DNA of 64,000 nt, from positions 62,001 to 126,000 of the forward strand of contig NZ_PYMJ01000013.1 of NCBI RefSeq assembly GCF_003025615.1, in the 5' to 3' direction. The notes under the pieces were generated by a model that had not been told where the DNA came from, made no database searches, and saw nothing but the letters and a program-made list of their open reading frames with translations. Numbering within the stretch: the first letter of the stretch is position 1; each line of letters opens with the position of its first letter. The position numbers were made by a program, and so were the translations under genes. Source of the DNA: Photobacterium frigidiphilum (GTDB taxonomy: Bacteria > Pseudomonadota > Gammaproteobacteria > Enterobacterales > Vibrionaceae). This document shows positions 43,919 to 54,237 of the stretch, piece by piece.

Positions 43919-45040
43919 ATGACCAAGTTTAATTTTGACGATTTAATAAAATCACTTTATGGCTCTTTGATTGATCCTGATGGATTTAAGCCTTTTTTAT
44001 CAAAACTCATAGAACAATGTAATTTTCGCTCTGGTGCTTTAATCATGGCGAATATGGAGACAAGAGATGTAAATATCATCTGGATGGAAGGCCTTGAACT
44101 AGAAAACCTTCAATTATTCATGGAGCGTTTAGATCGTAAAGACCCATTAATCGAAAAATTAGTGAAAGCAGCTCCTGGTTCGTTAATCATCGCAGGAGAT
44201 GCAACGCGAGAAGACGCCAGAATTAATGAACCCGAATTCTATCATGATTGGATTTGCGAGCTTGATATTCATTACGCGGCTGGTGCGGTATTAACCATTG
44301 AAGATGGTTGGGTTAGCCAAATGGTGTTTCAACGACGCCATGATCAAGGCATGTTTTTACCTGATGAAATGGATATGCTGAAACAGCTTATTCCCCACAT
44401 GCAGCATGCTATGCACCTACATCATATAAAGGTGGATCAAGATAAGCAGCGCTTACTTTCACAGCTTTTATTTGATCAAATACAGCAGCCTGTCATTCTG
44501 TTAGATAACGCCAATAATGTTTGCCACTGTAACCAAAAAGCGAATGCGTTTTTATCTAAAAGCATGCCATTAAAAATCATAAATAGAAAACTTCAAAGTA
44601 TTAAAACGAATAAAAATACTGAAATTGATCTGGCTATTAATGCGTGTAGAACAAATAAAAGCACACAAACAGTCCATATTAAAACGAAAGATAACCACGT
44701 ATTGGCACTTACTTTTGCTCCTTTGGTTAAAGAAAATAACAGCATTGAAGATGGTATCGCTATTTTTATTTACAATAGTGAACAAGCACCTAACCTTGAT
44801 TTACAAATATTGCATGACTTATTTAATTTATCTGACAAAGAAGGAAAGGTCTGTTGTGAATTAGTCAATGGACGATCTCCCGCTGAAATTGCTGATTTAC
44901 ACTACCTCTCATACGAGACAGTTAGAACCTATATTAAGCGCATAATGAAAAAAACACAGACTAGCCGACAAAATGAACTGGTTGCTAAATTAATGTCCAG
45001 CCCTGCTTTTTACCCTATCACTTCGCCTTCAAAGGTATAA
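43919..45040 (+). CDS. LuxR-type transcriptional regulator with long sensor region
   Basis: The C-terminal 65 residues form a LuxR-type helix-turn-helix (LFNLSDKEGKVCCELVNGRSPAEIADLHYLSYETVRTYIKRIMKKTQTSRQNELV in pieces). The first 300 residues contain a region resembling other large LuxR-type regulators of marine bacteria (DRKDPLIEKL, HDWICELDIHYAAGAVL) and probably a PAS-like segment near 185-285. The ligand is unknown; no acyl-homoserine-lactone synthase gene is present. It stands alone and is followed by a terminator. Confidence 0.85.
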   Translation: MTKFNFDDLIKSLYGSLIDPDGFKPFLSKLIEQCNFRSGALIMANMETRDVNIIWMEGLELENLQLFMERLDRKDPLIEKLVKAAPGSLIIAGDATREDARINEPEFYHDWICELDIHYAAGAVLTIEDGWVSQMVFQRRHDQGMFLPDEMDMLKQLIPHMQHAMHLHHIKVDQDKQRLLSQLLFDQIQQPVILLDNANNVCHCNQKANAFLSKSMPLKIINRKLQSIKTNKNTEIDLAINACRTNKSTQTVHIKTKDNHVLALTFAPLVKENNSIEDGIAIFIYNSEQAPNLDLQILHDLFNLSDKEGKVCCELVNGRSPAEIADLHYLSYETVRTYIKRIMKKTQTSRQNELVAKLMSSPAFYPITSPSKV

Positions 45041-45074
45041 ATAAAGTGTAAGCTAGTCTACAAAAGCATCTTAG

Positions 45075-45097
45075 TGTCCCCAAATGGGGACATTTAT
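45075..45097 (+). terminator. Terminator of the LuxR-type gene
   Basis: TGTCCCC-AAAT-GGGGACA followed by TTTATTTT, 35 bp after the stop. Confidence 0.8.
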
Positions 45098-45318
45098 TTT
45101 CTGTCAATTCAATTAATCTACAGCATATAAATTGAGTGACTTAAATTAGTCTCTATTTGACGTCCCATTAATATTCAAACAACGTAACCTGGCTAGGTGG
45201 TTGATTTATTTGATATTGATTTATGACTATACATAGACTTAATGAATACGAAGAAAAGAAGCTAATATCATCTCAAATTTTTTTTGTGACATCCGATAAT
45301 TTCGCACGAGCCATGATT

Positions 45319-45357
45319 GGTGCGGATTTTATGGCCACGTAAAGTGGCCTTTTTTTA
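45319..45357 (+). terminator. Second plus-strand terminator with no annotated gene
   Basis: GGCCAC-GTAAA-GTGGCC is followed by TTTTTTT on the plus strand. It is preceded by a CGCAC/GTGCG hairpin (45303-45324). The only upstream plus-strand gene already has a terminator, so it may close a small RNA from 45100-45350. Confidence 0.65.
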
Positions 45358-46773
45358 TGCTTTAATACAATTGGCTACCGTTTTTAATGCCTGCTGAGTC
45401 CGTTCATTCCACGGATATGAGCAATTAATTCGCATACAGTTTTTATACCTATCATCACTCGCAAATAATGACCCCGGCGCAATACTTATATTATGCACAT
45501 CCAATAACTGTTGAAGTAAATCAGACGTATTAATGTGCTTTGGTAATACTACCCATAAAAAGTACCCGCCTTCTGGTCGGGTAATCTGTGTTTCCCGTGG
45601 GAAATATTGCTCAATGGCATCTAACATTTGTTGTTGTCGTGCTTTCAACTGGCGTCTTAATCGTCGTAAATGAATATCATAACCACCATGTAAGACATAT
45701 TGTGCGAGTGCTAACTGATTAGGAACCGCAGTAGATAAAGTCGACATTAATTGAAGCTGCTCAATTTGCTTGGCATATTGACCCGCCACTACCCAGCCCA
45801 CTCGAAAACCTGGGGCTAAGCATTTAGAAAATGATCCACAATGCAGGACCATCCTTCTATTGTCATAGGCTTTAATCGGTGTTGGTTTCGACTCTGAAAA
45901 ATACAGCTCGTTATACACATCATCTTCAATGAGCGGAATCGTGTTTTTCATCAGCAGGTTATTAATCGCGATCTTATTTTCATCTGGCATCGAAGCCCCT
46001 AGCGGGTTTTGATATTTGCTCATCAACCAGCAGGCTTTAATATCGTGTGTTTTGATTGCAGCTTCTAATGCATTAACTGACATCCCCGTTCGGGGGTGTG
46101 TCGCTATTTCTACCGCTTTTAAACGTAACCGTTCTACTGCTTGTAGGGCACCATAAAAAGCGGGCGATTCAATCGCCACAGTATCGCCGGGTTGCGTTAC
46201 TGCCATCAAACTCAATCCTAATGACTCCATAGCACCAGAAGTGATCACAATGTCATTGATCGATACATCAATACCATCTCGAATGTAACGTTTGGCAATC
46301 GCACGACGTAACGCAATATTACCCGGCGGCAAATCTGTCACAGTACTCTGTGCGGGCATTGTTTTCATGGTTTGTGCCAATGCTCGACCAAGTTGTTTAA
46401 GAGGAAATAAATCAGGGTCTGGAAAAGCCGATCCAAATGGCATCACATCAGGTCGCTTACAAGCCGTTAGTACATCAAAGATATGTGCGTTTATTTTAAT
46501 TGAGCGATTCACAACTTGAGGCATCATTTGCTGTGGTTCAGCTAAACGATTTAAATGAGCAGTAACAAAATAACCTGATTTAGGTTTGGCATAAATCCAC
46601 CCTTCTGTTTCTAACAACTCATAGGCTTTAAGCACAGTCATAGGACTAATACTGTGTTTCTTACTCATGGCTCGAATGGAAGGGATACGATCGCCAGGCA
46701 ACCAAATTCGCTGTTCTATTTGCTGTTGTATTTCCGTTGCTACAGCATGGTAGCGAGTCTGTTGGGGTGCCAT
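45355..46773 (-). CDS. MocR-type regulator (GntR helix-turn-helix fused to aminotransferase fold)
   Basis: Residues 1-75 are a GntR winged helix (RIPSIRAMSKKHSISPMTVLKAYELLETEGWIYAKPKSGYFV). The remaining 395 residues resemble a class I/II aminotransferase with the PLP lysine in HCGSFSKCLAPGFRVGW. MocR proteins usually regulate an amine or amino-acid pathway near them. DadA, about 400 bp upstream on the same strand, is a possible target, but no direct link is shown. The length of 472 is normal. Confidence 0.92.
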   Translation of the reverse strand: MAPQQTRYHAVATEIQQQIEQRIWLPGDRIPSIRAMSKKHSISPMTVLKAYELLETEGWIYAKPKSGYFVTAHLNRLAEPQQMMPQVVNRSIKINAHIFDVLTACKRPDVMPFGSAFPDPDLFPLKQLGRALAQTMKTMPAQSTVTDLPPGNIALRRAIAKRYIRDGIDVSINDIVITSGAMESLGLSLMAVTQPGDTVAIESPAFYGALQAVERLRLKAVEIATHPRTGMSVNALEAAIKTHDIKACWLMSKYQNPLGASMPDENKIAINNLLMKNTIPLIEDDVYNELYFSESKPTPIKAYDNRRMVLHCGSFSKCLAPGFRVGWVVAGQYAKQIEQLQLMSTLSTAVPNQLALAQYVLHGGYDIHLRRLRRQLKARQQQMLDAIEQYFPRETQITRPEGGYFLWVVLPKHINTSDLLQQLLDVHNISIAPGSLFASDDRYKNCMRINCSYPWNERTQQALKTVANCIKA

Positions 46774-46863
46774 TTTTCCATCAACCTTAAAGAATAGAAA
46801 TATTATCTTGTCTGAAGAGATTATACCTAATTCAGGTTAATGTTATGTTGTTTAAATAACGGC

Positions 46864-46980
46864 CTACCCTTGAAAAATAATGCTACTTGCCCAAAAGAAA
46901 ATATAGCCTTCAATTCCCAATACCATGCACACGGCAAAGCTTAGGCACTTTTGATCTTCTGTTAATTGTTTGATATTCAT
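46864..46980 (-). CDS. 38-residue small membrane protein
   Basis: ATG at 46980 has GGCGGA just upstream. The product begins MNIKQLTEDQKCLSFAVC and has one hydrophobic segment (AVCMVLGIEGYIFFWASSIIF), ending FQG. It lies between the MocR and dadA genes on the same strand. I do not recognise the family. The ribosome site and clear membrane span favour a real small protein. Confidence 0.5.
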   Translation of the reverse strand: MNIKQLTEDQKCLSFAVCMVLGIEGYIFFWASSIIFQG

Positions 46981-47166
46981 TTTTCCGCCTTACGTTCATC
47001 TTAATACGATTTAACTAAGGCTAATTTGAACACGGCTAAGACACTTACAGGGTAATACAACCAGCAGACTTACAGGCTGTAACAGTTACCATAAATGATA
47101 AAAAAGTGGAAATTGTACTATTGTTATCGATGACCCCAGCCTTTCGATCTGAGGTTACAAAAAACT

Positions 47167-48423
47167 TTAGGCATGGTAACGAGCTATGCTTAATCCATCA
47201 GGATCAATATCCGGTGTTACACCACTGATGACATCAGCGAGTAATCGTGCAGAGCCACAAGCCATTGTCCAGCCTAACGTCCCATGCCCAGTATTTGTGA
47301 ATAAATTAGAAAAAGGGGTTTTTCCAATAATCGGCGTACCATCGGGTGTCATTGGACGCAGCCCTGTCCAGTATTCCGCCTTACTCATATCACCGCCATT
47401 TGGAAATAAATCTTGCACCACCATAGCGATAGTTGCTTTGCGTTGCTCACTTAAATCTAAATCATAACCAGCGAGCTCAGCGGTTCCTGCTACACGAATA
47501 CGTTGATCAAAGCGTGTCATAGCCACTTTATAGGTCTCATCCATTACCGTTGAAACCGGCGCTTGTGTCTCGTCGGTCACTGGTATCGTTAATGAGTAGC
47601 CTTTTACTGGATAAACAGGAATAGATAACCCCAATGGTGAGAGCAACGAAGAAGAGTAAGACCCCATTGCCATTACGTACGCATCGGCTTTCAACTCCCC
47701 CATGCTGGTTGATACAGAGCTAACTTTACCCTGCGTCTGGTTTAGCTTCTGTACGTCAACATTGAAATGAAATTTCACGCCTGCCTTTATCGCTAATTCA
47801 GTAAGTTGCTGGCAAAACTGATAACAATCACCCGTTTCATCATCGGGTAGTCGCAACCCGCCTACAAGCTTATCTTTTACATTTTCTAAACCCGGCTCGG
47901 CTGCAATACAACCTGCCACGTCTAGTTCTTCATACCGTGTACCACTTTCTGCTAAAACTTGAATGTCTTTTACGACAGCTTCGATTTGTGCTGCATTTCT
48001 AAATACTTGCAATGTACCCTGCTGACGCCCTTCATAATTGATGGGCTGATGCTTTCTCAAATCAATTAAACAATCGCGGCTATAATTCGCCACGCGTAAC
48101 ATACGTGCTTTATTCACTTGGTAACGTTCTTGATTGCAGTTCGCCAGCATTTTCGATGCCCATACATACAGATCGGGCGACAAACTTGGTTTAATTTTTA
48201 AAGGTGCATGTTTTTGCGCTAGCCATTTTAATGCTTTAACTGGAATACCGGGGGCTGCCCATGGCGATGAATACCCATATGATATTTGCCCAGCATTCGC
48301 AAAACTCGTTTCTTCTGCACTTTTTGGCTGGCGATCAATAACGGTAACATCATGACCCGCCTCAGCAAGATACCAAGCTGACGTTAATCCAATCACACCA
48401 CAACCTAATACGATAACTTCCAT
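47167..48423 (-). CDS. dadA: D-amino acid dehydrogenase small subunit
   Basis: DadA is a membrane-associated FAD enzyme that oxidises D-amino acids, mainly D-alanine, to keto acids and passes electrons to the respiratory chain. The FAD motif VIVLGCGVIGLTSAWYLAEAGHDVTVIDRQ is at the N-terminus, followed by FANAGQISYGYSSPWAAPG and the C-terminal GLRPMTPDGTPIIG and NTGHGTLGWTMACGSA blocks. The 418-residue length is standard. No alanine racemase gene (dadX) follows. A LysR gene is divergent across about 115 bp. Confidence 0.95.
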   Translation of the reverse strand: MEVIVLGCGVIGLTSAWYLAEAGHDVTVIDRQPKSAEETSFANAGQISYGYSSPWAAPGIPVKALKWLAQKHAPLKIKPSLSPDLYVWASKMLANCNQERYQVNKARMLRVANYSRDCLIDLRKHQPINYEGRQQGTLQVFRNAAQIEAVVKDIQVLAESGTRYEELDVAGCIAAEPGLENVKDKLVGGLRLPDDETGDCYQFCQQLTELAIKAGVKFHFNVDVQKLNQTQGKVSSVSTSMGELKADAYVMAMGSYSSSLLSPLGLSIPVYPVKGYSLTIPVTDETQAPVSTVMDETYKVAMTRFDQRIRVAGTAELAGYDLDLSEQRKATIAMVVQDLFPNGGDMSKAEYWTGLRPMTPDGTPIIGKTPFSNLFTNTGHGTLGWTMACGSARLLADVISGVTPDIDPDGLSIARYHA

Positions 48424-48539
48424 ACATACTGACTTTATTGATAATAAAATAATACGTGCAGAATGTGCGATTTACATTTGCTTAACAATCGATAAATATT
48501 AATATCTGTGTTTAGTATTTCTAAAGACTGGTCAAAAGC

Positions 48540-49484
48540 ATGATTCGATTAAAAGGTAATGTATTAGCAGGGTTAGCTACATTTGAAACAGTCGCGCGTT
48601 TTGGTAGCTTTACACAAGCTGCCGAACACCTGCACATTACAACAGGTGCGATTAGCCAACAAATCAGTCATTTAGAACAAGAGCTAAGCTTTGTGCTGTT
48701 TGAAAGACACTCTCGAGGAATTCGTTTAACCAATGAAGGTAACCAACTTTATCGCGTAGTAAACCAAAGTCTGGCTGATATTAGGGATGTGATTAATCAA
48801 ATTCAAAAAGCGCATCATGCAGATGGTGAAATACACCTAAAGCTGACCCCTTCATTTGCTTTTAAGTGGTTAGTGCCTCGCCTTCACGATTTCTATACTC
48901 AATACCCCGATATTAAAATACATACCTTCGCTGAAGGGGCACTTGTCGATCACAACGATACCAATTTTGATTTAGCAATTGATTATGGGCAAACCCCCTA
49001 TATACAAACACGTAATAAAAGCCAGATCTCATTATTAATGGCAGAAAAACTCCTGCCCGTAATGAGCCCTGATTACATGAAAAAGTTTGACTGGAATAAC
49101 CCACAAGATACAAGTCAAAATATCTGGGAAAAAGTCAGATTACTTCACGATGCAATGCCATGGCGACATGCTGCTAAAGATGATGAATGGTGTTTTTGGT
49201 TTAAGGAAAATGGGTTAACGCCACTCAACTTAAACACGAGTCGTCAGCATGGGCATTATTTTAATCGTACCGACATGGCGATGGCTGCCGCAGCAGCAGG
49301 GTTAGGTGTTGCTTTGGCTCGCTGTGCACTTGTGGAAGAAGACTTTTCGAAAGGCAATCTAGTTTCACCTTTCGAGCCCCTTGATGCAAAGGCGGGCTAT
49401 TACCTAATACAGCACCACCACTCTCCCGCCATTGAATGCTTTAAAGCATGGTTAAGGCAGCAAATTAATACCTCTAACACATAA
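48540..49484 (+). CDS. LysR family regulator divergent from dadA
   Basis: The 314-residue protein resembles GcvA/DsdC-type LysR regulators (VLAGLATFETVARFGSFTQAAEHLHITTGAISQQISHLEQEL). DsdC controls D-serine catabolism, so control of dadA is plausible. It is separated from dadA by about 115 bp. The effector domain has the alanine-rich MAMAAAAAGLGVALARCALV segment typical of the group. Confidence 0.88.
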   Translation: MIRLKGNVLAGLATFETVARFGSFTQAAEHLHITTGAISQQISHLEQELSFVLFERHSRGIRLTNEGNQLYRVVNQSLADIRDVINQIQKAHHADGEIHLKLTPSFAFKWLVPRLHDFYTQYPDIKIHTFAEGALVDHNDTNFDLAIDYGQTPYIQTRNKSQISLLMAEKLLPVMSPDYMKKFDWNNPQDTSQNIWEKVRLLHDAMPWRHAAKDDEWCFWFKENGLTPLNLNTSRQHGHYFNRTDMAMAAAAAGLGVALARCALVEEDFSKGNLVSPFEPLDAKAGYYLIQHHHSPAIECFKAWLRQQINTSNT

Positions 49485-49510
49485 AAGAAACGCAACAGGC
49501 ATAAGCAGTA

Positions 49511-49555
49511 GATGAAAGTGATAAACCCCCAACAATGCCAGTTATCACTTTCATC
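49511..49555 (+). terminator. 14-bp perfect hairpin after the LysR gene
   Basis: GATGAAAGTGATAA and TTATCACTTTCATC pair perfectly across a 17-nt loop. No T-run follows, so it may be a stability structure instead of an intrinsic terminator. Confidence 0.55.
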
Positions 49556-49955
49556 ATTATATTTCCAACAAGAAATACTTCACTTCACGATAAAACTTTT
49601 TTATTTGCAAAGACGATCCATCAATTGTTTAATTCACCCAACACTTAATAAGTACGTTATCAGTCATGAACCCTTTACGTGCTTATATTCCATAAATAAC
49701 ACTAGGAATACCGTCGCTAATACTGCCCAGCAAGCCACACATCTACGACCTTTCTTTATATCTCCTAGATAAAAAGAAAACCTTTTAAATCCGTGTATTA
49801 CCAAGGTTGTCAGCAAATTATTGATGCTGCACAAAACGGTGTCTGCTCTAACGCAGATTGACGAAGTTGAATGTATTTTCAACGCCTTGGCTTATATAAA
49901 AGTGTTGCTGTGGCCCCACAGTAATAGTCGTTATCATCAAAAGAGTGATGTGAGA
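49556..49955. other. Leader region of speA
   Basis: About 400 bp before the chosen speA start. The plus-strand frame stays open from 49821 and a 72-codon frame exists on the minus strand, but neither has convincing coding character. No other feature is recognised. Confidence 0.4.
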
Positions 49956-51878
49956 ATGAGTAATTGGTCAATTCATGATGCGCGTGAAATGTATAACACG
50001 CCTTACTGGAGCCAAGGTTACTTCGATATTAATGCGCAAGGTTCTGTTGTTGCTTGCCCAGATAAAAATGACCCAACGAATGCCATTGTTCTGTCTAAAT
50101 TAGCCGATGAGTTAATTGCTGCAGGAGCTTCGCTACCTGTACTGGTTCGATTCCCTGATATTCTGCAAAATCGCGTAGACAGCCTTTGCAGCGCATTTAA
50201 TCAGTCGATCGAATCTTATGATTATCAAAATGGTTACCTTGCTGTTTATCCGATTAAAGTGAACCAACAGCAAGCCGTTGTCAGTGAAATTCTAAAAAGC
50301 CAATACGCCAAACAACAGCGTCAACTGGGCTTAGAAGCTGGCAGTAAACCAGAACTCATGGCCGTATTAGCCATGGCGCAAGAAGCCAGCTCAGTGATTG
50401 TGTGTAATGGCTATAAAGACCGCGAATATATTCGTCTTGCGCTTATTGGTGAAAAGCTTGGCCACGAAGTATATATCGTGCTTGAAAAAATGTCTGAGCT
50501 GAACATTATTCTTGAAGAAGCGAAACAACTTGGTGTCACTCCGCGTTTAGGCTTACGTGCACGTTTAGCCTCTCAAGGCAAAGGTAAGTGGCAATCAAGC
50601 GGTGGTGAAAAATCCAAATTCGGCTTATGTGCTTCACAAGTCTTAACCGTAATTGAATCGTTACGTGAACGCGACATGTTGGGATGCCTGCAATTGTTGC
50701 ACTTTCACCTTGGCTCTCAGCTAGCCAACATTCGTGATGTGAGAAATGGCGTAGGTGAAGCAGGTCGTATCTATGCCGAGCTCAAAAAAATGGGTGTGGG
50801 TATTACAACGGTCGATGTAGGCGGTGGTTTAGCGATTGACTACGAGGGTACACGTAGCCAAAGCAGTTGCTCGATGAATTACAGCCTGAGTGAATACGCT
50901 AATAATGTGGTTTACACCTTGGGCGATGTTTGTGTCGAATACGACATTGCGATGCCACGTATTATTTCAGAATCGGGGCGCAACCTAACAGCCCATCATG
51001 CTGTATTAATTACCGATGTGATTGGTGTTGAAGGCTATAAAGCTGAAGATATTTCAGCACCAACAGACGACGCACCACAGATCTTGCATAATATGTGGCG
51101 CTCTTGGAAAGAGCTATCGGAATCAAGTGATCATCGTTCACTGGTGGAAATTTTCCATGATAGCCAAAGTGATTTATCTGAAGTACATACGTCTTTCAGC
51201 ATGGGATTAATCAGCTTCATTGATCGCGCTTGGGCAGAGCAAGTTAGCTTACGCCTGTGCTATCAATTAGAAAAACTATTATCAGCCAAGAACCGTGCAC
51301 ATCGTCCTTTATTAGATGAATTACATGAACGCTTAGCCGATAAATTATTTGTGAATTTTTCGCTTTTTCAATCATTACCTGATGCTTGGGGAATCGATCA
51401 GGTTTTCCCTGTATTGCCTCTATCGCAATTGGATAAAGCACCTGAAAGTCGCGCAGTTATTTTAGACATCACCTGTGATTCTGATGGTGCTATCGATCAA
51501 TATGTTGAAGGCCAAGGCATTGAAAGTACGTTAGCCGTACCAAAATGGGATGATGAAAATCCCTATCGTGTCGGGTTCTTTTTAGTCGGTGCATATCAAG
51601 AAATTCTAGGCGATATGCATAATTTATTTGGTGACACTGATACAGCAGTTGTACGATGTGATGGCGCTGGTCACTACGAAATCGAGCATATCGAACGCGG
51701 TGATTCAGTCGGTGATGTATTGCGCTACGTACACTTAGATGCTCGTGAATTTTTACATCAATATGAGCTAATGGCAAAGGCGAACCTGCCTGAATCTGAG
51801 CACGCTGATATCCTTGGTGAATTGGCTGAAGGGCTAAACGGATATACCTATTTAGAAGATATGCGTAACAACAAATAG
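49956..51878 (+). CDS. speA: Biosynthetic arginine decarboxylase
   Basis: SpeA decarboxylates arginine to agmatine, the first step of the agmatine route to putrescine, and depends on PLP and magnesium. The PLP lysine segment [10 protein letters not shown] is near residue 95, then [31 protein letters not shown] and RCDGAGHYE follow in family order. I start at [10 protein letters not shown] (49956), giving 640 residues, close to the E. coli length. The frame is open to 49821, but the extra segment is unlike the family. speB follows after about 100 bp. Confidence 0.95.
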   Translation: MSNWSIHDAREMYNTPYWSQGYFDINAQGSVVACPDKNDPTNAIVLSKLADELIAAGASLPVLVRFPDILQNRVDSLCSAFNQSIESYDYQNGYLAVYPIKVNQQQAVVSEILKSQYAKQQRQLGLEAGSKPELMAVLAMAQEASSVIVCNGYKDREYIRLALIGEKLGHEVYIVLEKMSELNIILEEAKQLGVTPRLGLRARLASQGKGKWQSSGGEKSKFGLCASQVLTVIESLRERDMLGCLQLLHFHLGSQLANIRDVRNGVGEAGRIYAELKKMGVGITTVDVGGGLAIDYEGTRSQSSCSMNYSLSEYANNVVYTLGDVCVEYDIAMPRIISESGRNLTAHHAVLITDVIGVEGYKAEDISAPTDDAPQILHNMWRSWKELSESSDHRSLVEIFHDSQSDLSEVHTSFSMGLISFIDRAWAEQVSLRLCYQLEKLLSAKNRAHRPLLDELHERLADKLFVNFSLFQSLPDAWGIDQVFPVLPLSQLDKAPESRAVILDITCDSDGAIDQYVEGQGIESTLAVPKWDDENPYRVGFFLVGAYQEILGDMHNLFGDTDTAVVRCDGAGHYEIEHIERGDSVGDVLRYVHLDAREFLHQYELMAKANLPESEHADILGELAEGLNGYTYLEDMRNNK

Positions 51879-51921
51879 TCGTTACTGCATATTATATTTC
51901 AATATCATACTTTGAAACCGA

Positions 51922-51954
51922 GATAGTCAGTCACCACTAGGCCGACCGACTATC
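51922..51954 (+). promoter_or_regulatory. Hairpin in the speA-speB gap
   Basis: GATAGTC and GACTATC, each extended by GTC/GAC across one mismatch, pair around the gap centre. No T-run follows; it may affect message stability between the two genes. Confidence 0.5.
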
Positions 51955-51975
51955 GGGTATTGCCAGGAGACAACA

Positions 51976-52899
51976 ATGGCAACAATCGCCAATTACGCCG
52001 ACTACTCATTATATTCCAATGCATTTGGGTTCTTACGGCAGCCATTAAATTTTACACCACAGCAATCTGATGCTGATGTGATCATTACAGGTGTGCCTTT
52101 TGACCTTGCTACAACAGGACGTTCAGGTAGCCGAATGGGTCCCGGCGCTATTCGTCAAGCATCGATCAATCTTGCATGGGAAGGAAAGTGCTGGCCGTGG
52201 ACGTTCAACTTAACCAACACCATTAAAATTGAAGATTGTGGTGATCTGGTTTTCGATTGTGGTGATCCCGCCCAAATGAGTGAACGGCTTGAAGCACATG
52301 CCAGTAGCTTAATACTGCAAGGGAAAACCTTACTGAGTTTTGGTGGTGATCATTTCGTTACCTTGCCTTTATTGCGCGCACATGCAAAAAAATACGGTGA
52401 AATGGCATTAATCCATTTTGATGCGCATACCGATACTTACGACATGGGCAGCAAGTATGATCACGGTACGATGTTTTACTATGCACCGAATGAAGGGTTA
52501 ATCGATCCTAAACATTCGGTTCAGATTGGTATTCGTACTGAACACAGCCATACACTCGGTTTTAACGTTATTGATGCAGCAAGTGCTAATGATCGAACAG
52601 TTGAATCTATTATTCAGCAAATCAAAGAAACAGTCGGTGAACGCCCTGTTTACCTTACCTTTGATATTGACTGTTTAGATCCCGCTTACGCACCGGGTAC
52701 TGGTACGCCAGTATGTGGCGGGTTAAGTACTGATAAAGTACTGAAGATATTAAGAGGCCTAGTCGGTATTAATTTAATCGGTATGGATGTAGTGGAAGTG
52801 GCACCTGCCTATGATCACGCAGAAATAACCGCGCTCGCTGCGGCAACCATTGCCACTGACTTATTGCACCTTTGGGCAAGTAATCAAAACAAAAACTAA
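51976..52899 (+). CDS. speB: Agmatinase
   Basis: SpeB hydrolyses agmatine to putrescine and urea with two manganese ions. The metal ligands are visible as [18 protein letters not shown] and [18 protein letters not shown]. The length of 307 is that of E. coli SpeB. It lies downstream of speA and completes the pathway. A GC-rich hairpin follows. Confidence 0.96.
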   Translation: MATIANYADYSLYSNAFGFLRQPLNFTPQQSDADVIITGVPFDLATTGRSGSRMGPGAIRQASINLAWEGKCWPWTFNLTNTIKIEDCGDLVFDCGDPAQMSERLEAHASSLILQGKTLLSFGGDHFVTLPLLRAHAKKYGEMALIHFDAHTDTYDMGSKYDHGTMFYYAPNEGLIDPKHSVQIGIRTEHSHTLGFNVIDAASANDRTVESIIQQIKETVGERPVYLTFDIDCLDPAYAPGTGTPVCGGLSTDKVLKILRGLVGINLIGMDVVEVAPAYDHAEITALAAATIATDLLHLWASNQNKN

Positions 52900-52910
52900 T
52901 GTCAACTTCT

Positions 52911-52934
52911 GCGGGGAAGCCTCAACTTCCCTGC
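52911..52934 (+). terminator. Hairpin after speB
   Basis: GCGGGGAAG pairs with CTTCCCTGC (one wobble) around CCTCAA, followed by weakly T-rich sequence. Probable terminator. Confidence 0.5.
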
Positions 52935-52982
52935 TAATTATCTCGATCAGTATTATCCTTTAAAGAGTCCGATACCACGGAT

Positions 52983-54164
52983 ATGAGGGATATGCAGGTC
53001 AACCTCGATACAATCATCTTTGAATTATGTGCCATCGTAATAAGTACGGCGATATTAGGCACCGTGTTTCTTTACGCCCGACAGCCGATCATTTTGGCGT
53101 ATATTGCCGCGGGTATGCTAATTGGACCTCATGGGCTTGAGTGGATTCATAATGCTGAAAATGTGAGTCAAATCGGGCACCTTGGCGTCATTTTGCTGCT
53201 TTTCTTACTTGGGCTTAATCTTCAACCTAGAAAGTTAATTCGTCTATTTAAAGAAAGTGCCATGGTGACATTAGGTACGTGTAGTTTTTTCTTTTTATGC
53301 ACTTTGGGTTTTGGTTTAGCCATTCAGCTCGCTCTTCATGATGCACTCGTTGCTGCTGCTGCCCTCATGTTTTCCAGTACGGTTATTGGGTTAAAGTTAA
53401 TTCCGACCACAACACTGCATCACAAGCGCATGGGTGAGATCATGACCAGTATCTTACTGGTGCAAGATATTCTCGCCATCACGGTTATTTTATTTCTCAA
53501 TGTCGATAACAATGACGGCATGATACTCGCGTTTGGTATGCTCTTACTGAAATTTAGCCTGATGTGTGTTTGCGCTTATTTAGGTGTGAGGTATGTTGTT
53601 CTACCGTTATTTAGCCGGTTTGATGTTATTCAAGAATACAGTTTTGTCACCACACTCGCGTGGTGTTTACTGTGGGCAGAAGCGGGACATCAAATCGGAT
53701 TATCTTATGAAAGCGGGGCATTCATTGCAGGGCTATCTATTGCTGTCAGCCGAGTGTCTCAGGCTATTTCCATCCATTTAAAACCTCTACGTGAGTTTTT
53801 TCTGATTCTGTTTTTCTTTTCCATTGGTGCACGCATGAACTTAACCACGGCTAATATCTACATGTTGTGGGGATGTTTATTTGGCGGAGTATTAATAGTA
53901 ATTAAAGCGTGGGGGTTTCGCTTCGCCTTGCACGTCGCAAAAGAAAAAACCAGCATGAATAAAGAACTAAGCGCTCGATTGAGCCAAGCTAGCGAATTTT
54001 CATTATTATTGGCTTATTCCGCCATGACAGCAGAAGTTGTTTCACAAGAAGGAATAATGTTTATACAAGCCGCAACGCTGAGTACGTTTGTAATTTCAAC
54101 CTATTGGGTTGTTAAATATTACCCTACCCCGATTTCAATGGTCAAAAATCTACGGCAAGATTAA
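52983..54164 (+). CDS. CPA2-family cation:proton antiporter (Kef-like)
   Basis: This 393-residue protein has about 11-12 membrane segments and resembles the membrane domain of KefB/KefC and related CPA2 antiporters (RQPIILAYIAAGMLIGPHGL, GVILLLFLLGLNLQPRKL, SSTVIGLKLIP, LLVQDILAI). It has no C-terminal TrkA-N domain, so it is shorter than Kef proteins and probably not gated by glutathione or NADH in the same way. It exchanges K+ or Na+ for protons. It stands 80 bp after speB; co-transcription is possible. Confidence 0.86.
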   Translation: MRDMQVNLDTIIFELCAIVISTAILGTVFLYARQPIILAYIAAGMLIGPHGLEWIHNAENVSQIGHLGVILLLFLLGLNLQPRKLIRLFKESAMVTLGTCSFFFLCTLGFGLAIQLALHDALVAAAALMFSSTVIGLKLIPTTTLHHKRMGEIMTSILLVQDILAITVILFLNVDNNDGMILAFGMLLLKFSLMCVCAYLGVRYVVLPLFSRFDVIQEYSFVTTLAWCLLWAEAGHQIGLSYESGAFIAGLSIAVSRVSQAISIHLKPLREFFLILFFFSIGARMNLTTANIYMLWGCLFGGVLIVIKAWGFRFALHVAKEKTSMNKELSARLSQASEFSLLLAYSAMTAEVVSQEGIMFIQAATLSTFVISTYWVVKYYPTPISMVKNLRQD

Positions 54165-54180
54165 CTTTGAGATAAAACCT

Positions 54181-54217
54181 AAAAATCCCCGAAGCATCAG
54201 ATGCGTTCAGGGATTTG
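54181..54217. terminator. Bidirectional terminator, antiporter / RND permease genes
   Basis: AAATCCC...GGGATTT base with an inner GCATC/GATGC stem, and A- and T-rich flanks, lies between convergent genes. Confidence 0.75.
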
Positions 54218-54237
54218 TATCTAGCAACTAGTCAGAA

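Noticed and set aside
49664..49882. 72-codon minus-strand frame before speA
   Set aside because: It overlaps the speA leader, lacks a clear ribosome site and has irregular composition; possible but not supportable.
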